Positions 27,435-36,537 of a stretch of 64,000 nucleotides of DNA are shown here, piece by piece (the stretch's first letter is position 1; the number at the start of each line of letters is the position of its first letter). Both the position numbers and the translations under genes were made by a program. This stretch comes from Pseudoprevotella muciniphila (lineage in GTDB: Bacteria > Bacteroidota > Bacteroidia > Bacteroidales > Bacteroidaceae): contig NZ_CP033459.1 in assembly GCF_003265305.2 (NCBI RefSeq), forward strand, positions 248,001 through 312,000, read 5' to 3'. The notes beneath the pieces are model-generated. The model did not search any database. It saw only the letters and a list, made by a program, of their open reading frames with translations, and was not told the origin of the DNA.

Positions 27435-28583
27435 TTATTGACAGAATTCTTCTGCAATGCGACGCGCTTCGACATCAGTGTCATAATAAGTGTCGAGGGT
27501 GGGAGTTGCAGAGAATGTGGCTGTCTGCATTGTAATCTCCAGCACTTCCGAAAGTTTCGGGAAGCTGATGCGACCTTCACGGAATGCCAGGTTTGCCACT
27601 TCGTTTGCAGCATTAAGAATACAGGGCATGTTACCACCCTTATGCGCAGCATTATACGCCAGTTTCAACGGGCGGAAACGCTCGAAATCAGGATGTTCGA
27701 AATGAAGTGCACCAATATCGAACAAGTTGAGGCGGCTGGCTTCGAGATGCAGCCTGTCAGGGTAGGACAGGGCATATTGAATGGGGAGACGCATGTCGGG
27801 TACACCGAGTTGTGCCTTCACGCTACCATCCTCAAACTGCACGGCTGAATGAATGATGCTTTCAGGGTGTACCACCACTTCTATTTTATCCGGCGACACG
27901 CCAAACAACCATTTTGCTTCTATCATTTCAAAGCCCTTGTTCATCATAGTGGCGGAATCTATCGTAATTTTTGCCCCCATTGACCAATTAGGGTGTTTCA
28001 GTGCCTGTTCTGACGTAACGTGTGCCAATTCTTCTTGTCCGAGATTTCTGAATGGACCGCCACTTGCTGTGAGCAGGATTTTTTCAATCTTGTTCTTCCC
28101 TTCGCCCGTCAACGACTGAAAAATCGCAGAATGTTCGCTGTCAACAGGTAGTATGGGTGCTTTGTTCTTCCATGCCAACCCCGTTACAAGTTCACCTGCA
28201 ACGACAAGTGTTTCCTTATTGGCGAGCGCAATAGTCTTGCCTGCTTTTATGGCAGAAATGGTTGAAGGAAGACCAGCAAAGCCAACAAGTGCTGCTATGA
28301 CGACATCCACAGAAGGCATTTCTACAACATCGCAAAGCGCCTGAGAACCGGCATATACCTTGATGGGCAAATCTGACAATGCTTCGCTCACATAGTCGTA
28401 TTTGCTTTCATTGGCTATGACTACTGCGTCAGGCTTAAACTCCCTGGCTTGAGAAATGAGCAAATCGGCATTATTGTTGGCGGTAAGAACACGTGCCTCG
28501 AAAAGGTCGCTATGCTGGCGAATAACGTCGAGCGACTGTGTGCCTATTGAACCCGTTGAACCAATTATTGCAATTTTCTTCAT
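27435..28583 (-). CDS. dxr: 1-deoxy-D-xylulose 5-phosphate reductoisomerase
   Basis: A 382-residue enzyme starting MKKIAIIGSTGSIGTQSLDVI, the NADPH-binding motif of DXR. LANKETLVVAGELV, LPVDSEHSAIFQSL, LTASGGPFR and MGAKITIDSATMMNKGFE are present in order, followed by VVHPESIIHSAV. It makes 2-C-methyl-erythritol 4-phosphate, the committed step of the MEP isoprenoid pathway; ispE, a later step, lies at 61 kb. Codirectional with rimM upstream (19 bp) and rseP downstream. Confidence 0.97.
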   Translation of the reverse strand: MKKIAIIGSTGSIGTQSLDVIRQHSDLFEARVLTANNNADLLISQAREFKPDAVVIANESKYDYVSEALSDLPIKVYAGSQALCDVVEMPSVDVVIAALVGFAGLPSTISAIKAGKTIALANKETLVVAGELVTGLAWKNKAPILPVDSEHSAIFQSLTGEGKNKIEKILLTASGGPFRNLGQEELAHVTSEQALKHPNWSMGAKITIDSATMMNKGFEMIEAKWLFGVSPDKIEVVVHPESIIHSAVQFEDGSVKAQLGVPDMRLPIQYALSYPDRLHLEASRLNLFDIGALHFEHPDFERFRPLKLAYNAAHKGGNMPCILNAANEVANLAFREGRISFPKLSEVLEITMQTATFSATPTLDTYYDTDVEARRIAEEFCQ

Positions 28584-28602
28584 GTTTTACTGTTGTCGTT
28601 GC

Positions 28603-29127
28603 TTAGTTGAGGTCGAGCAATCCTTCTGCTATGATTAGTTTAACGAAGCGCTTTTTGTGGTCACATTCCAAGATCAGGTCCTCGTGGAGCGGGAGCAATG
28701 CCGTTTTGCCTGATGGTTGTTCAACGGTTATGACAATGTTGTCGTTCCTGTCGTCAACGTGAATGATTTCACCGATATGCTCCTCATTTTGCCCCGTCAC
28801 GCTATAGCCTTCAAATGCTTTCCAGGAAAGCAGGTGTGTTTCGTCCGTGGCAACCTTGCTAAAGGGATAGAACACATTGCAACCCACATATTGTGATGCC
28901 TCTTTCTCATTGCTGATTCCATCGAACATGACAATTATGGTCGTATGGTTCTTAAAGCGATATTCCTCCCAAAAGAACGGCACGAGAATACCATCAATCT
29001 CAAGCACGAAATATTCTGCATTCCCATCATCGAAGGCATCGTTGATACATTCCATTTCAACTTCGCCTTTGATGCCACGCGTTCTGGTGATTTTGCCAAT
29101 CTTGAATACTTCGTCGCTTCTTATCAT
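28603..29127 (-). CDS. rimM: Ribosome maturation factor RimM
   Basis: A 174-residue protein beginning FKIGKITRTRGIKGEVEM, the RimM N-terminal motif (G-x-I-x-x-x-x-G-x-x-G). The N-terminal beta-barrel (about 1-90) is followed by a PRC-barrel (about 100-174, LLSWKAFEGYSV ... LLPLHEDLI). RimM helps assemble the 30S head around uS19 and 16S rRNA. Similarity is moderate because the family varies, but motif, size and position between murA and dxr agree. Confidence 0.88.
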   Translation of the reverse strand: MIRSDEVFKIGKITRTRGIKGEVEMECINDAFDDGNAEYFVLEIDGILVPFFWEEYRFKNHTTIIVMFDGISNEKEASQYVGCNVFYPFSKVATDETHLLSWKAFEGYSVTGQNEEHIGEIIHVDDRNDNIVITVEQPSGKTALLPLHEDLILECDHKKRFVKLIIAEGLLDLN

Positions 29128-29163
29128 ATCCGGTAGTCTTCAAATGCTGATGCAGAAAAAGTG

Positions 29164-30477
29164 CTATCGCTGACGGCTGATTCTCGCTCCGAGCGCATTC
29201 AGCCTTTGCTCTATTTCCTGATATCCACGGTCTATTTGCTCAACGTTGTCTATGCGGCTTATGCCGTCGGCGCTCAGTGCTGCAATGAGCAATGCAATAC
29301 CTGCCCTGATGTCGGGAGAAACCATGCGGCGCGCACGAAGTTGCAACTGTTTGTTATGCCCCACGACAACGGCTCTGTGCGGGTCGCAGAGGATAATCTG
29401 AGCACCCATGTCGATAAGTTTGTCCACAAAGAACAGGCGGCTCTCAAACATTTTCTGATGGAACAGCACAGAACCTTTCGCCTGACTTGCCACGACTATC
29501 AGCACACTCAGCAGGTCAGGTGTAAGTCCGGGCCAAGGTGAGTCTGCCAATGTCATGAACGACCCGTCAATGAACGATTCTATTTCGTATTCGTCTTGCT
29601 TTGGAATATAGATGTCATCGCCACGATGTTCCATCTTGATTCCAAGACGTTTGAATGCGTAGGGAATAATTCCAAGATTTTCGTAAGAAACGTTCTTGAT
29701 AGTGATGCCGTTGCCCACCATGGCTGCAATGCCGATAAAACTACCGATTTCTATCATGTCGGGCAGCACGGTGTGTTCTGTGCCTCCAAGCCGCATCACA
29801 CCATTGATGGTAAGAAGGTTTGAACCGATTCCTTTGATGTCTGCACCCATCCTGACGAGCATCTTGCAGAGTTGCTGAACGTAAGGCTCGCAGGCTGCAT
29901 TGTATATAGTTGTCTCGCCTTCAGCCAGTACGGCAGCCATGATGATGTTAGCCGTTCCTGTTACAGACGCTTCATCGAGCAGGATGTAGTTGCCTTTGAG
30001 ATGCTCGCGCTCCGCCTTTATCTCGTAGATAGAGTCGATGGGGTTATAACTCGACACAGCGCCCAGTTTCATGAAACCGAAGAAGTGGGTGTCGAGACGC
30101 CTGCGCCCGATCTTGTCGCCACCAGGCTTGGGCACCGTTGCCCTGCCATAACGTGCGAGCAACGGACCTGTCATCAGCACACTGCCTCTCAGGCGCGTGC
30201 ATCGCTCAAGATATTCATCGCTTTTCATGAACTCCAGATTGAGTTCGTTTGCCTGAAATGTAGCATCACCGCGACCATTGTGAGTCACCTTGACACCCAT
30301 ATCGATGAGCAGGCGTATCAGGTTGTTGACATCCAGAATTTCAGGAATGTTTTTTATGCGTACTGGTTCGGACGTGAGGAGTGTTGCACAAATCACCTGC
30401 AAAGCCTCATTCTTCGCACCTTGGGGAGTTATCTCGCCCTGAAGTTCATGTCCGCCTTCTATGATGAATGATGCCAT
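29164..30477 (-). CDS. murA: UDP-N-acetylglucosamine 1-carboxyvinyltransferase (MurA), Asp in place of catalytic Cys
   Basis: A 437-residue EPSP-synthase-fold enzyme. Substrate motifs include GAKNEALQVICATLLT near residue 20 and RGSVLMTGPLLARYG. The loop that normally reads PGGCxIGxRP reads PGGDKIGRRR, so D121 replaces the catalytic Cys115 of E. coli. Cys-to-Asp MurAs are active and fosfomycin-insensitive in other phyla (established for Mycobacterium and Chlamydia); the same is expected here. It transfers enolpyruvate to UDP-GlcNAc in the first step of peptidoglycan synthesis. It lies 4 bp downstream of the DUF4290 gene. Confidence 0.95.
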   Translation of the reverse strand: MASFIIEGGHELQGEITPQGAKNEALQVICATLLTSEPVRIKNIPEILDVNNLIRLLIDMGVKVTHNGRGDATFQANELNLEFMKSDEYLERCTRLRGSVLMTGPLLARYGRATVPKPGGDKIGRRRLDTHFFGFMKLGAVSSYNPIDSIYEIKAEREHLKGNYILLDEASVTGTANIIMAAVLAEGETTIYNAACEPYVQQLCKMLVRMGADIKGIGSNLLTINGVMRLGGTEHTVLPDMIEIGSFIGIAAMVGNGITIKNVSYENLGIIPYAFKRLGIKMEHRGDDIYIPKQDEYEIESFIDGSFMTLADSPWPGLTPDLLSVLIVVASQAKGSVLFHQKMFESRLFFVDKLIDMGAQIILCDPHRAVVVGHNKQLQLRARRMVSPDIRAGIALLIAALSADGISRIDNVEQIDRGYQEIEQRLNALGARISRQR

Positions 30478-30481
30478 GTTT

Positions 30482-31060
30482 TTATTTCTTTTTCTGATTT
30501 TGGTTGGACTGTTGTGTCTTCTTGAATTCGCTTAGTCGATGTTTTCTTACGTCTATCTTCAAAGCGCCATCGCTTAGATTTTCCAAATCGTATGCCACCT
30601 TTTCGTCGCTCACACCGTCGCCTTTCCATTCTACCAAGTGGCGCTTCATCCTGTTGGCAAGAAACAGTGTCAGTTCTTCGCGTTCAGGACCGCCTTCCAT
30701 CTCCGACACCTGTTTTATCCAGCGTTCTATGATGTTGCCGTAGTGTCTCATTCTGATGCCATGTGCAGGGTAAGCCACCTTAGGCGCCTCTGTCTTTTCT
30801 TCCTGATGTTGTATCTCGTATGGATAGTCTATGTCGAGTTGGTAATCTGTCATGAGTGCCAGATGGTCCCAGAGTTTACGCTCGTTATCAGGATTGTTTT
30901 TCGTCTGAGGATTGAGGTTGCGCATCAGGTGGATTATCAGTTGCGCGTAAGCACGTCTGTCGTCGCGGTTTTCTATAGAAACGGCTTGTCGTGCCATCTG
31001 CTGAATATTGCGCCCATATTCGGGTAGCACTAATTTTTCTCTGGTGGTATTATATTCCAT
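30482..31060 (-). CDS. DUF4290 family protein
   Basis: A 192-residue soluble, mostly helical protein beginning MEYNTTREKLVLPEYGRNIQ, the conserved start of this Bacteroidetes-restricted family. It also has RAYAQLIIHLMRNLNPQ and HGIRMRHYGNIIE. The C-terminus is basic and Gln/Lys-rich (KKTQQSNQNQKKK). Function unknown. The conserved position directly upstream of murA suggests an envelope- or growth-linked role, but that is inference only. It lies between tsaB (18 bp) and murA (4 bp) in one operon. Confidence 0.82.
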   Translation of the reverse strand: MEYNTTREKLVLPEYGRNIQQMARQAVSIENRDDRRAYAQLIIHLMRNLNPQTKNNPDNERKLWDHLALMTDYQLDIDYPYEIQHQEEKTEAPKVAYPAHGIRMRHYGNIIERWIKQVSEMEGGPEREELTLFLANRMKRHLVEWKGDGVSDEKVAYDLENLSDGALKIDVRKHRLSEFKKTQQSNQNQKKK

Positions 31061-31078
31061 ATTATATAATTGTCGTAT

Positions 31079-31789
31079 TTATTTGTCCTTGCGTAAAGCA
31101 CTTAAAACCGATTTGGGCTGTCCTGGCACGAATTGCTTGAGGTAATATGGCTCAAAGTAAGCCACATCTTCAAAATGCTCACGCACAAATGCTTGCTCTG
31201 CCAATGGGAACATGTGTTTTGCCTTGGGAACGATGCCTTCAATGAAATGCGCATTAGCATGATTGATAAGAGACTGGCATTTCTTTGCACCATCGCCGAA
31301 GAAATAGACCGGGTGCTCAGTCAGTTCTTCCTTAAAACTGTCGGCTGTGATGACCTCAGCACATATCGGACGCATCTCTTTTAGTGATCTGTCGTAAATG
31401 CAGGAATAAACTTCCATCCTGCGTGCGTCAATCATTGGGCAGAGCCAGGCATCTTCAGGCAGTTCGTCGCGCAGCAGGATAGGCACGCACATCACTTTCA
31501 GTGTGGGAAGAGCAATTAGTTTCAGGTCGCGGGCATAGCAAATGCCTTTTGCTACACTCACACCGATACGCAGCCCAGTGTACGAACCTGGTCCCATGCT
31601 TACTGCTACGGCATCCAATGGTATGGCATGACTGTCTGCAAAGGAAATGGCTTCGTCAGCATAAGGCGCTACCAAACGGGCATGGTTGCGCTCCTCTGTA
31701 CTCTCCTGCTTGAAAATGCATGCGCCGTTCTCACTCAGTGCTACAGAACAAATGTCAGTAGATGTTTCTATGTGCAATATACAAGACAT
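31079..31789 (-). CDS. tsaB: tRNA threonylcarbamoyladenosine biosynthesis protein TsaB
   Basis: A 236-residue ASKHA-fold protein starting MSCILHIETSTDICSVALSE, the TsaB N-terminus, with AVSMGPGSYTGLRIGVSVAKG near residue 65 and LCPMIDARRMEVYS. The start at 31789 is used because an in-frame extension upstream is hydrophobic and not conserved. TsaB is the non-catalytic partner of TsaD in making t6A37 in ANN-decoding tRNAs. It is probably the first gene of the operon through rseP and is divergent from proS. Confidence 0.92.
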   Translation of the reverse strand: MSCILHIETSTDICSVALSENGACIFKQESTEERNHARLVAPYADEAISFADSHAIPLDAVAVSMGPGSYTGLRIGVSVAKGICYARDLKLIALPTLKVMCVPILLRDELPEDAWLCPMIDARRMEVYSCIYDRSLKEMRPICAEVITADSFKEELTEHPVYFFGDGAKKCQSLINHANAHFIEGIVPKAKHMFPLAEQAFVREHFEDVAYFEPYYLKQFVPGQPKSVLSALRKDK

Positions 31790-31932
31790 ATCAATTTGCA
31801 AAGATAACACAAAAAAATAAAATAATTCCACTTTCATTGATACTCCGTTGAAAAAGAAATTCTCCAAAACAGTTGCTATTTCAATGGCATTTGCGTAATT
31901 TTGCGTTTCAAAATAAATATAAGCGCATTATT

Positions 31933-33414
31933 ATGGCAAAAGAACTCAAAAACCTCACAAAAAGGAGTGAAAACTATTCTCAGTGGTATAATGAACTCGT
32001 TGTAAAGGCGGACCTTGCTGAACAAAGCGACGTGCGCGGATGTATGGTCATCAAGCCGTACGGATATGCCATCTGGGAAAAAATACAGCAGGAACTCGAC
32101 AAGAAATTCAAGGAGACAGGCGTGCAGAATGTGTATTTCCCCTTGCTGATACCAAAATCCTTCCTTTCGAAAGAGGCAGAACATGTGGAAGGCTTTGCCA
32201 AGGAATGCGCCGTGGTGACTCACTATCGACTGAAAGCCAATGAAGATGGCGATGGCGTAGTGGTTGACCCTGCGGCAAAACTTGAAGAAGAACTCATCAT
32301 ACGCCCGACGAGCGAGACGACCATCTGGAATACATACAGGAAGTGGATCCATTCATGGCGCGACCTGCCTGTGCTTTGCAACCAGTGGTGCAACGTGATG
32401 CGCTGGGAGATGCGTACGCGTCTGTTCCTGCGCACAAGCGAATTCCTCTGGCAGGAAGGCCATACCGCCCATGCCACACGCGAAGAAGCAGAAGAGCGCA
32501 CCAAGCAGATGATACATGTCTATGCCGATTTCGTGGAGAACTATATGGCAATTCCTCTCGTTGTAGGCGTGAAGAGTGCCACAGAACGCTTCGCTGGTGC
32601 ACTGGATACCTATACCATCGAGGCAATGATGCAAGACGGAAAGGCACTACAGAGTGGTACGAGCCATTTCCTCGGACAAAACTTCGGAAAGGCGTTCAAT
32701 GTGCAGTTTGTAGATAAGGAAAACAAACTCGACTATGCCTGGGCAACAAGTTGGGGTGTAAGCACGCGTCTCATGGGAGCACTCGTGATGACACACAGCG
32801 ATGACAACGGACTCGTACTGCCTCCGAACCTTGCACCCATACAGGTGGTAATCGTTCCTATTTACAAAGGTGACGAAAAGGCTATCTTCGACGAAAAACT
32901 TGGCGCACTTGCTGACCGACTGCGGAAGATGGGCGTCAGTGTGAAATATGACAATGCCGACAACAAGCGTCCTGGCTTCAAATTTGCAGACTACGAACTG
33001 AAAGGTGTGCCCGTGCGCTTGGTGATGGGTGGCAACGACCTCAAGAACGGCACCATCGAGGTAATGCGTCGCGATACTCTCGAAAAGGAAACGCGCGACT
33101 TTGAAGGCATTGAAGAATACGTAAAACAACTACTCGACGAAATACAAAAGAATATCTTCAAAAAAGCGAAAGACTATCTTGACAGTCATATCTACGAGTG
33201 TAACGACTACGAAGACTTCAAGAAACGTATCGTTGACGGTGGATTCTTCCTCTGCCCCTGGGACGGCACTGCCGAAACGGAGGCAAAAATCAAGGAAGAA
33301 ACGCAAGCCACAGTGCGCTGCATTCCTTTCGGATATGACCAGAGCAATCCAGGCACAGACATGGTAAGCGGAAAACCCGCTACATGCAAAGCCATCATAG
33401 CAAGAAGTTATTAG
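31933..33414 (+). CDS. proS: Prolyl-tRNA synthetase, archaeal/eukaryotic type
   Basis: A 493-residue class II synthetase starting [20 protein letters not shown]. Motif 2 region RPTSETTIW and [18 protein letters not shown] are present, along with the anticodon-binding domain (about 285-385) and the C-terminal zinc-like domain ending IARSY with a terminal Tyr. The absence of the bacterial INS editing domain marks the archaeal-type ProRS. It charges tRNA-Pro; a tRNA-Pro gene lies 2.6 kb downstream. ATG at 31933 is preferred; TAATTTTG at 31896-31903 is a likely -7 box. Divergent from tsaB. Confidence 0.95.
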   Translation: MAKELKNLTKRSENYSQWYNELVVKADLAEQSDVRGCMVIKPYGYAIWEKIQQELDKKFKETGVQNVYFPLLIPKSFLSKEAEHVEGFAKECAVVTHYRLKANEDGDGVVVDPAAKLEEELIIRPTSETTIWNTYRKWIHSWRDLPVLCNQWCNVMRWEMRTRLFLRTSEFLWQEGHTAHATREEAEERTKQMIHVYADFVENYMAIPLVVGVKSATERFAGALDTYTIEAMMQDGKALQSGTSHFLGQNFGKAFNVQFVDKENKLDYAWATSWGVSTRLMGALVMTHSDDNGLVLPPNLAPIQVVIVPIYKGDEKAIFDEKLGALADRLRKMGVSVKYDNADNKRPGFKFADYELKGVPVRLVMGGNDLKNGTIEVMRRDTLEKETRDFEGIEEYVKQLLDEIQKNIFKKAKDYLDSHIYECNDYEDFKKRIVDGGFFLCPWDGTAETEAKIKEETQATVRCIPFGYDQSNPGTDMVSGKPATCKAIIARSY

Positions 33415-33440
33415 AGTTGATAGTTGACGGTTTTCAGGGT

Positions 33441-33485
33441 ATTCAGAATATTCAGATTATTCGGAACATTCAGAATACTCTGAAT
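33441..33485. repeat. Tandem array of a 9-bp unit (ATTCAGAAT)
   Basis: Five contiguous 9-mers: ATTCAGAAT, ATTCAGATT, ATTCGGAAC, ATTCAGAAT, ACTCTGAAT. It lies 27 bp after proS. A GAGTTGATAGTTGA stretch just before it (33414-33427) resembles the heptamer array at 25.8 kb. Confidence 0.92.
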
Positions 33486-33489
33486 TTTT
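33468..33489 (+). terminator. Probable terminator after proS
   Basis: The last two repeat units fold as ATTCAGA / TCTGAAT with a 4-nt loop and are followed by TTTTT. The stem is short, so activity is uncertain. Confidence 0.5.
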
Positions 33490-33501
33490 ATTAAAAGTAA
33501 G

Positions 33502-34812
33502 TTGGTACGGGAAGAACTGCAATCAATAGGCATTACGGCTTTGAGCGAAATGCAGGAGACGGCTTGCCATGAGATAGGACAAGGCAAAAGCGTTGTCCTT
33601 CTTTCGCCTACAGGGACAGGTAAGACGCTGGCATACCTCTGTCCGATGCTCGATAGGCTCTCGACCGACGTGACGCATTTGCAGGCGGTAGTCATCCTTC
33701 CTTCAAGAGAACTGGCGTTGCAGACCTTTGATTTCTTTTTTAAGTTAAAATCGGGATTAAGGGCGACAACCCTCTGTGGTGGTCATTCTGCAACTGAAGA
33801 ACAGCGAAAATTAAAAGACTTTTCGCCACAAGTCATCTTCGCTACACCAGGACGTTTTCTCGACCATCTGCAGAGAGGAAACATAGAAACGGCTAATGTC
33901 GGACTACTCGTCATTGATGAATACGACAAATGCCTTGAATTGGGATTTAAGGACGACTTGCAAAGCATTTCGCAAAGCCTGCAATCAGTTGAGCAATATG
34001 TCTTTACTTCCGCTACATCGACCAATATACCCAACACATTTTTCCCGCACCAGCCACAACCGCTCGTTACACTGGATTTTACTGCCACCAAGAAGACATC
34101 AAAGACAGTAAATGTCGTCTATACCACTGAATACGACAGATTAAACACACTGGCATTATTACTGAGCGAACTTCAAGACAGCAAGACGATTGTATTTGTT
34201 TCGCAACGTGAAGACGCTGACAGGGTGGGGCGCAACCTCAAATCAAAACACTTTTTTGCCGAGACTTATCATGGCGGAATGGAACAGCGCGACAGAGAAA
34301 GAGCACTCTACAAATTCAGGAGCAACTGCAGCAACATCCTTGTATCTACCGACCTTGCGGCACGCGGCATGGATATCCCTGATGTAACAGCCGTTATACA
34401 TTTCCAGTTGCCGCACGATGAAAAAGCCTTCGTGCACAGAAACGGCAGGACGGAACGCTGGACCTCAACAGGAAAAGCCTTTGCCATCATAACGCCTGAG
34501 GAAACAATCCCGGCATATATAAGCAACACTGAAACTTACAACTTACACACAGACAGTATTTTAGTATATCCGCCAGAATTTGCTGCTCTTTATATAGGAC
34601 GAGGCAAGAAGGACAAGTTGGGCAAGGGAGATATCGTGGGTTTTCTCTGCCAGGCAGGCAATTTGTCAAAAGATGACATTGGCGAAATAGAAGTTGGCAC
34701 TAACCATATCTATGTTGCTATAAACAAACAAAAAACCGACAATTTGCTCAAGAGCATAGCCGGTCAGAAAATCAAAGGTAAGAAAACCCTGATAGAATTG
34801 ATGCGGAAGTAG
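33502..34812 (+). CDS. DExD-box RNA helicase with DEYD motif II
   Basis: A 436-residue SF2 helicase. The Q-motif region is short; motif I is SPTGTGKT near residue 36, motif II VIDEYDK near 137 (Tyr replaces Ala of DEAD), motif III FTSATS, then LVSTDLAARGMDIPDV and HRNGRTER. A C-terminal domain (about 350-436; GDIVGFLCQAGNLSKDDIGEIEVGTNHIYVAIN) resembles the DbpA-type RNA-recognition domain that targets 23S rRNA. No ATG is available: after the in-frame TGA at 33481 only TTG at 33502 or ATT codons precede the conserved part, so TTG is taken as start. Likely in ribosome assembly (inference). Confidence 0.87.
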   Translation: MVREELQSIGITALSEMQETACHEIGQGKSVVLLSPTGTGKTLAYLCPMLDRLSTDVTHLQAVVILPSRELALQTFDFFFKLKSGLRATTLCGGHSATEEQRKLKDFSPQVIFATPGRFLDHLQRGNIETANVGLLVIDEYDKCLELGFKDDLQSISQSLQSVEQYVFTSATSTNIPNTFFPHQPQPLVTLDFTATKKTSKTVNVVYTTEYDRLNTLALLLSELQDSKTIVFVSQREDADRVGRNLKSKHFFAETYHGGMEQRDRERALYKFRSNCSNILVSTDLAARGMDIPDVTAVIHFQLPHDEKAFVHRNGRTERWTSTGKAFAIITPEETIPAYISNTETYNLHTDSILVYPPEFAALYIGRGKKDKLGKGDIVGFLCQAGNLSKDDIGEIEVGTNHIYVAINKQKTDNLLKSIAGQKIKGKKTLIELMRK

Positions 34813-34819
34813 GGTGGTG

Positions 34820-35905
34820 TTAAGGTTGGGCAAGTACTTCGTCCAATGCAGCCCAATGCTCGTCTGTCATGCTTGATGCACTGAAAAGGCAAATACCGCT
34901 GGCACCCGCCTTGAAGGCGCCCCGAACAGCCGTTTTTAGTTCTTCAGGCGACAAACCCCAACCCTCAGGGTCGGCAATGTTGCTTTTGTTACGCCAATCC
35001 TCACAAACGAACAGACCGCTGTACAGCGGCGCTTTCCCCTTCAGTAATTTAACTTCCTTACGCGTAACATTCCCCACCCACTTGGCTGGTTCAAGGTAGA
35101 AGTCGTTATAATTCATCGGAAAGAAGGCGTCAACATCCCACTTGTCCCATTCCTGGCGCACCATGGGAATGGCATAATCTCTGGGATAAGGAAACACGTC
35201 AGCACTTATTTTTTTACCTTCGCGATGAACCGCCTCTGAAATCATATTCACAAGCGATGTAACAACATTGCAACGATACGCAAGCCACGCCTTGCATTTC
35301 GACGGGTCGCTGACGCTCTTGATGTCTATCCCTGTCTTTTGCTTGAAGTCTGACGTACAATAATCGCAGTAGCAATAGTCAGCAGGTGGATATTCCTCAT
35401 TCATCACCAGCCCATATTTCTTCCACAGTCCTTTGGCAAGTATCACATCTACATAGCGGATATAATCCAACTGTATATAGTCAACGTCGGAAATCTTCGC
35501 CACTTCTGCATACTTATCAACCAAGAACTGTTGCACATCAGCATTGTTTGGGTCAAGACTTTTGTAATAAGGTACGTATGCAGGCTTTTCATCTGCACTT
35601 TCGCCAAGGCGGTTGACGGCATACCATTCATGCGGACAGTCGCTCTGCAGCATACAGGGTATCCAGGCATGGTACTCCAGACCCGACTGTTTTGCAACAG
35701 AAGCGGCAAGTTTTATGCGGTCTGTGTCAAACCCTGCATTGAAACACACACCCTTAACGCCATGTGTCTTAAACTTTGAAAATGCTTTATGAAGATATTC
35801 GGCATCACAGTCGTCGTTCCAGCCCATCCAGATATATACATCAGCATTTGCTGTCAATAGCGCAGGAAAAAGCAGCAAAAAAGCAGTCAGAAAGATTTTT
35901 TTCAT
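34820..35905 (-). CDS. Exported family-10-like glycosyl hydrolase (GHL10-type TIM barrel)
   Basis: A 361-residue protein with a clear signal peptide (MKKIFLTAFLLLFPALLTANA). The mature part is a TIM barrel with GVKGVCFNAGFDTDRIK, a long YHAWIPCM strand, DVDYIQLDYIRY and SADVFPYPRDYAIPMV, which resemble GHL10/DUF4015-like putative glycosidases in Bacteroidetes. It also has a Cys cluster (YCYCDYCTSDF) around residue 182. The substrate is unknown, possibly peptidoglycan or another envelope glycan. It overlaps nothing and lies convergent to the helicase gene with a 7-bp gap. TAATTTTG (complement of 35938-35945) upstream may be its -7 element. Confidence 0.72.
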   Translation of the reverse strand: MKKIFLTAFLLLFPALLTANADVYIWMGWNDDCDAEYLHKAFSKFKTHGVKGVCFNAGFDTDRIKLAASVAKQSGLEYHAWIPCMLQSDCPHEWYAVNRLGESADEKPAYVPYYKSLDPNNADVQQFLVDKYAEVAKISDVDYIQLDYIRYVDVILAKGLWKKYGLVMNEEYPPADYCYCDYCTSDFKQKTGIDIKSVSDPSKCKAWLAYRCNVVTSLVNMISEAVHREGKKISADVFPYPRDYAIPMVRQEWDKWDVDAFFPMNYNDFYLEPAKWVGNVTRKEVKLLKGKAPLYSGLFVCEDWRNKSNIADPEGWGLSPEELKTAVRGAFKAGASGICLFSASSMTDEHWAALDEVLAQP

Positions 35906-35988
35906 GATTTAAAACTAAATATTTTGATAAAACTACGCAAAATTAAAAATTTTATCATAATTTTGCAACGCTTTTTGAAAAAGCACCA

Positions 35989-36063
35989 CGGGGTGTAGCG
36001 CAGTCCGGTTAGCGCACCTGCTTTGGGAGCAGGGGGGCGAAGGTTCGAATCCTTTCACCCCGA
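35989..36063 (+). tRNA. tRNA-Pro (UGG)
   Basis: A 75-nt cloverleaf without encoded CCA. The acceptor stem is CGGGGTG/CACCCCG with A73. Anticodon loop TTTGGGA in stem CCTGC/GCAGG gives UGG. T arm GAAGGTTCGAATCCTTT. A TAATTTTG box at 35958-35965 is the likely -7 element. Confidence 0.95.
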
Positions 36064-36076
36064 CTGAATAAAAATG

Positions 36077-36115
36077 ACTGAATATCAATGGTTTGGTATT
36101 CAGTTTTATTTTTTT
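36077..36115 (+). terminator. Intrinsic terminator of tRNA-Pro
   Basis: Stem ACTGAATA / TATTCAGT with a 12-nt loop, followed by TTTATTTTTTT. It overlaps the stop codon region of the convergent small gene. Confidence 0.82.
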
Positions 36116-36471
36116 CTGATGTATTTTATCCAGGAATAAGGTCTTCGTGTCTTCAGATAGTTTTTATTGTATTCGTTTCTGTAAGCCTCTCTTTCAAAAG
36201 AGATGTTGCGATAGGCAGCATCTACCATTTTCCTTGTGGGCCACAGTCTGCCGCCTTTCCGGCATTCGGCTATGATGCGAATGAGATATTCGAGCGAATA
36301 GAGCAGATAGTTGAATATAAAGAGCAATTCCACTTCCTGTCGCCAATGGATGGTTTCGTGCCTGATGACGTTTTCGGTCAACTTTGTGCCATGACGGACA
36401 AAGATGAAGTAGAAGAATGCGAAAGCAATATACTTCTTTTTAGGAAACCATTTGGTTCTGAGGATAATCAT
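36106..36471 (-). CDS. Small HExxH protein, putative minimal metallopeptidase
   Basis: A 121-residue basic protein. Residues 37-42 read RHETIHW, which contains the zinc motif HExxH. A downstream FEREAYRNEY at about 92-101 could provide a Glu ligand as in gluzincins (inference). The middle (LLFIFNYLLYSLEYLIRII) is hydrophobic enough to be membrane-associated. I recognise it only as a conserved-looking Bacteroidetes hypothetical and do not assign a substrate. ATG at 36471. It follows the DUF4827 gene after a hairpin at 36492-36522, so it may be separately transcribed. Confidence 0.6.
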   Translation of the reverse strand: MIILRTKWFPKKKYIAFAFFYFIFVRHGTKLTENVIRHETIHWRQEVELLFIFNYLLYSLEYLIRIIAECRKGGRLWPTRKMVDAAYRNISFEREAYRNEYNKNYLKTRRPYSWIKYIRKK

Positions 36472-36491
36472 CGTTGCAGAATGTCATTAAG

Positions 36492-36522
36492 TAAGCCAGT
36501 GCAACATGAATGCACTGGCTTA
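36492..36522. terminator. Hairpin between the DUF4827 gene and the HExxH gene
   Basis: 12-bp perfect stem TAAGCCAGTGCA / TGCACTGGCTTA with a 7-nt loop, placed 16 bp after the DUF4827 stop on the minus strand. The U-tract is weak on both sides; it could terminate or protect the 3' end. Confidence 0.65.
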
Positions 36523-36537
36523 TTAAATAGTATGTTC

